Part shown: positions 5,978-6,846 of the stretch, piece after piece
Position numbering within the stretch: the stretch's first letter is position 1
Layout: each line of letters opens with the position of its first letter
From: Reyranella sp.
Lineage (GTDB): Bacteria; Pseudomonadota; Alphaproteobacteria; Reyranellales; Reyranellaceae
DNA: 6,846 nt
Assembly (NCBI GenBank): GCA_030679805.1
Contig: JAUXST010000428.1
Coordinates: 1 to 6,846, forward strand
Direction: 5' to 3'
The notes under the pieces: generated by a model
The model's input: only the letters and a program-made list of their open reading frames with translations
Told to the model about the DNA's origin: nothing
The model's database searches: none
Translations under genes and position numbers: made by a program

Positions 5978-6529
5978 TTAGCGGAGCGCGACCTTGGGCA
6001 CCTCGCGCTCGGCCTCGGGCATGTTGAAGAGTTCGATCGGCCCGAAGCCCAGCGACGCCGCGGCGAGCACCGCCGGGAAGGTCTGGCGGCGCGTGTTATA
6101 GCTGTTCACCGAGTCGTTGTAGAACTGGCGCGCGAAGGAGATCTTGTTCTCGGTCGCCGTCAGTTCCTCCTGCAGTTGCCTGACGTTGTCGTTGGCTTTC
6201 AGCTGCGGATAATTCTCCATCAGCGCGAACAGGCCGCGCGTGGCCTGGCTGAGCGCCGCTTCGGCCGGGCCCGCCTGCGCCGGGCCGCTGGCGGCCGCGG
6301 CGGTGTTGCGCGCCTGGACGATCTTGGTGAGCGTCTCCTGCTCGTAGCCCATGGCGTCCTTCACCACCTGCACCAGGTTGGGAATGAGATCGTGGCGGCG
6401 CTTCAGCTGCACGTCGATCTGGCTCCAAGCCGTCTGCGCCTGGTTGCGGCCGCCGACCAGGCCGTTGTAGAGCGCGATCAGCCACAGGCCGATGGCCACG
6501 AGAATGCCGATGACAATCCAGAAACTCAT
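5978..6529 (-). CDS. lemA: LemA family membrane-anchored protein
   Basis: LemA proteins have one N-terminal transmembrane helix and a helical domain outside the cytoplasmic membrane. Their exact role is unsettled, but they frequently occur beside M48 proteases or TPM-domain genes. The 183-residue product begins with a hydrophobic anchor (about residues 3-22) and then has the family block RNQAQTAWSQIDVQLKRRHDLIPNLVQVVK. Other conserved pieces are YEQETLTKIVQAR, ALMENYPQLKAND, QLQEELTATENKISFARQFYNDSVNSYN and a final FPAVLAAASLGF with ELFNMPE. An Ala/Gly/Pro-rich insert lies at about 76-92. AGGGAG, eight bases before the ATG at 6529, supports the start. It is the first gene of the lemA-htpX-phosphodiesterase cluster and is divergent from the gene at 6612, so the promoter must lie between them. 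Confidence 0.94.
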   Translation of the reverse strand: MSFWIVIGILVAIGLWLIALYNGLVGGRNQAQTAWSQIDVQLKRRHDLIPNLVQVVKDAMGYEQETLTKIVQARNTAAAASGPAQAGPAEAALSQATRGLFALMENYPQLKANDNVRQLQEELTATENKISFARQFYNDSVNSYNTRRQTFPAVLAAASLGFGPIELFNMPEAEREVPKVALR

Positions 6530-6611
6530 GGAACGGGCTCCCTGTTGGCGTGCGTCGTGAGTTTAGTCATGCCAGTCTAGTCATCATGGGGGCAAATCGG
6601 GAGGAATAACC
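6530..6611. promoter_or_regulatory. Divergent promoter region between lemA and the NTF2-like gene
   Basis: These 82 bases must hold promoters for both directions. The clear structures are a direct repeat of TAGTCAT (6564-6570 and 6578-6584), with a 14-base period, and GGGAGG (6599-6604) as the Shine-Dalgarno of the rightward gene. I could not assign convincing -35/-10 pairs on either strand. Confidence 0.4.
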
Positions 6612-6846
6612 ATGGAAACGTCCGCACTGCTGAAAGCCTTCTGCTCCGCCGTCGAACGCCGCGACGGCAAGGGCTTTGCCAGCCTGTTCACCGAGAACGG
6701 CGTCTATCACGACGTCTTCTACGGCGACTTCACAGGCCCTGCGAAGATCGCCGAGATGGTTGACGACTGGTTCTACCGGGCCGCCCGCGACTTCCGCTGG
6801 GAGATGCACCGGCCGGTGAGCGACGGCCGCATGCTCTACGCCTATT
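6612..6846 (+). CDS. NTF2/SnoaL-like protein, N-terminal part (3' end outside window)
   Basis: The frame runs from ATG at 6612 off the window edge without a stop, giving 78 residues. GGGAGG lies seven bases upstream and supports the start. The sequence opens with an amphipathic helix and the pattern RRDGKGFASLFTENGVYHDVFYGDFTGPAKIAEMVDDWF. This is typical of the NTF2-like/SnoaL cone fold: a helix, then D-x-x-x-x-x-x-LFTE-x-G-V-Y-x-D, then G-x-x-x-I. Such proteins include small isomerases, hydratases, dehydratases and orphan ligand-binding proteins, usually about 120-150 residues. No catalytic assignment is possible from this half. It is transcribed away from lemA. Confidence 0.8.
   Translation, partial: METSALLKAFCSAVERRDGKGFASLFTENGVYHDVFYGDFTGPAKIAEMVDDWFYRAARDFRWEMHRPVSDGRMLYAY

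Noticed and set aside
4746..5981. 411-codon open frame on the + strand
   Set aside because: It is antisense to htpX and the phosphodiesterase gene, both with clear catalytic motifs; its product is rich in H, R, G and D without a recognisable domain, as is usual for antisense frames in GC-rich DNA.
6567..6809. 80-codon open frame on the - strand
   Set aside because: It is antisense to the NTF2-like gene, which has a good Shine-Dalgarno and a family-like sequence.

Overview
The window is GC-rich, densely packed bacterial DNA, and all genes are intact except the two cut by its edges. The proteins and the frequent lack of Shine-Dalgarno sites suggest an alphaproteobacterium, possibly of the Rhizobiales/Rhodospirillales type. 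No rRNA or other taxonomic marker is present, so this is an inference.

Left part (1-938, + strand): the 3' end of argB (acetylglutamate kinase, arginine synthesis) is followed by def (peptide deformylase). def has no Shine-Dalgarno and a promoter-like sequence placed so that transcription would begin at its ATG. A hairpin with a T-tract ends it. A 263-base convergent intergenic region (906-1168) holds this terminator, a perfect 17-base inverted repeat, two copies of a related ~21-23 base element, and a long inverted repeat that probably terminates the leftward operon.

Middle part (1169-4108, - strand): a three-gene operon read right to left. It encodes a GntR/FCD regulator, a PhyH-family Fe(II)/2-oxoglutarate dioxygenase with an EctD-like active-site signature, and a COG4091-type NAD(P)-dependent oxidoreductase with a C-terminal SAF domain. 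A perfect palindrome, TCTGTATACAGA, overlaps the likely -10 region of the regulator, which points to autoregulation. The unit looks like a small, ligand-controlled catabolic pathway with unknown substrate. It is the least explained part of the window.

Right part (4109-6529, - strand): lemA, an htpX-like M48 membrane metalloprotease gene and a glycerophosphodiester phosphodiesterase gene form a tight cluster concerned with the cell envelope. The phosphodiesterase may start inside htpX, taking a twin-arginine-like export signal from the +1 frame of the protease's last codons.

Right edge (6612-6846, + strand): a divergent gene encodes the N-terminal part of an NTF2/SnoaL-like protein. There are no tRNAs, rRNAs, CRISPR arrays, insertion sequences or phage genes.
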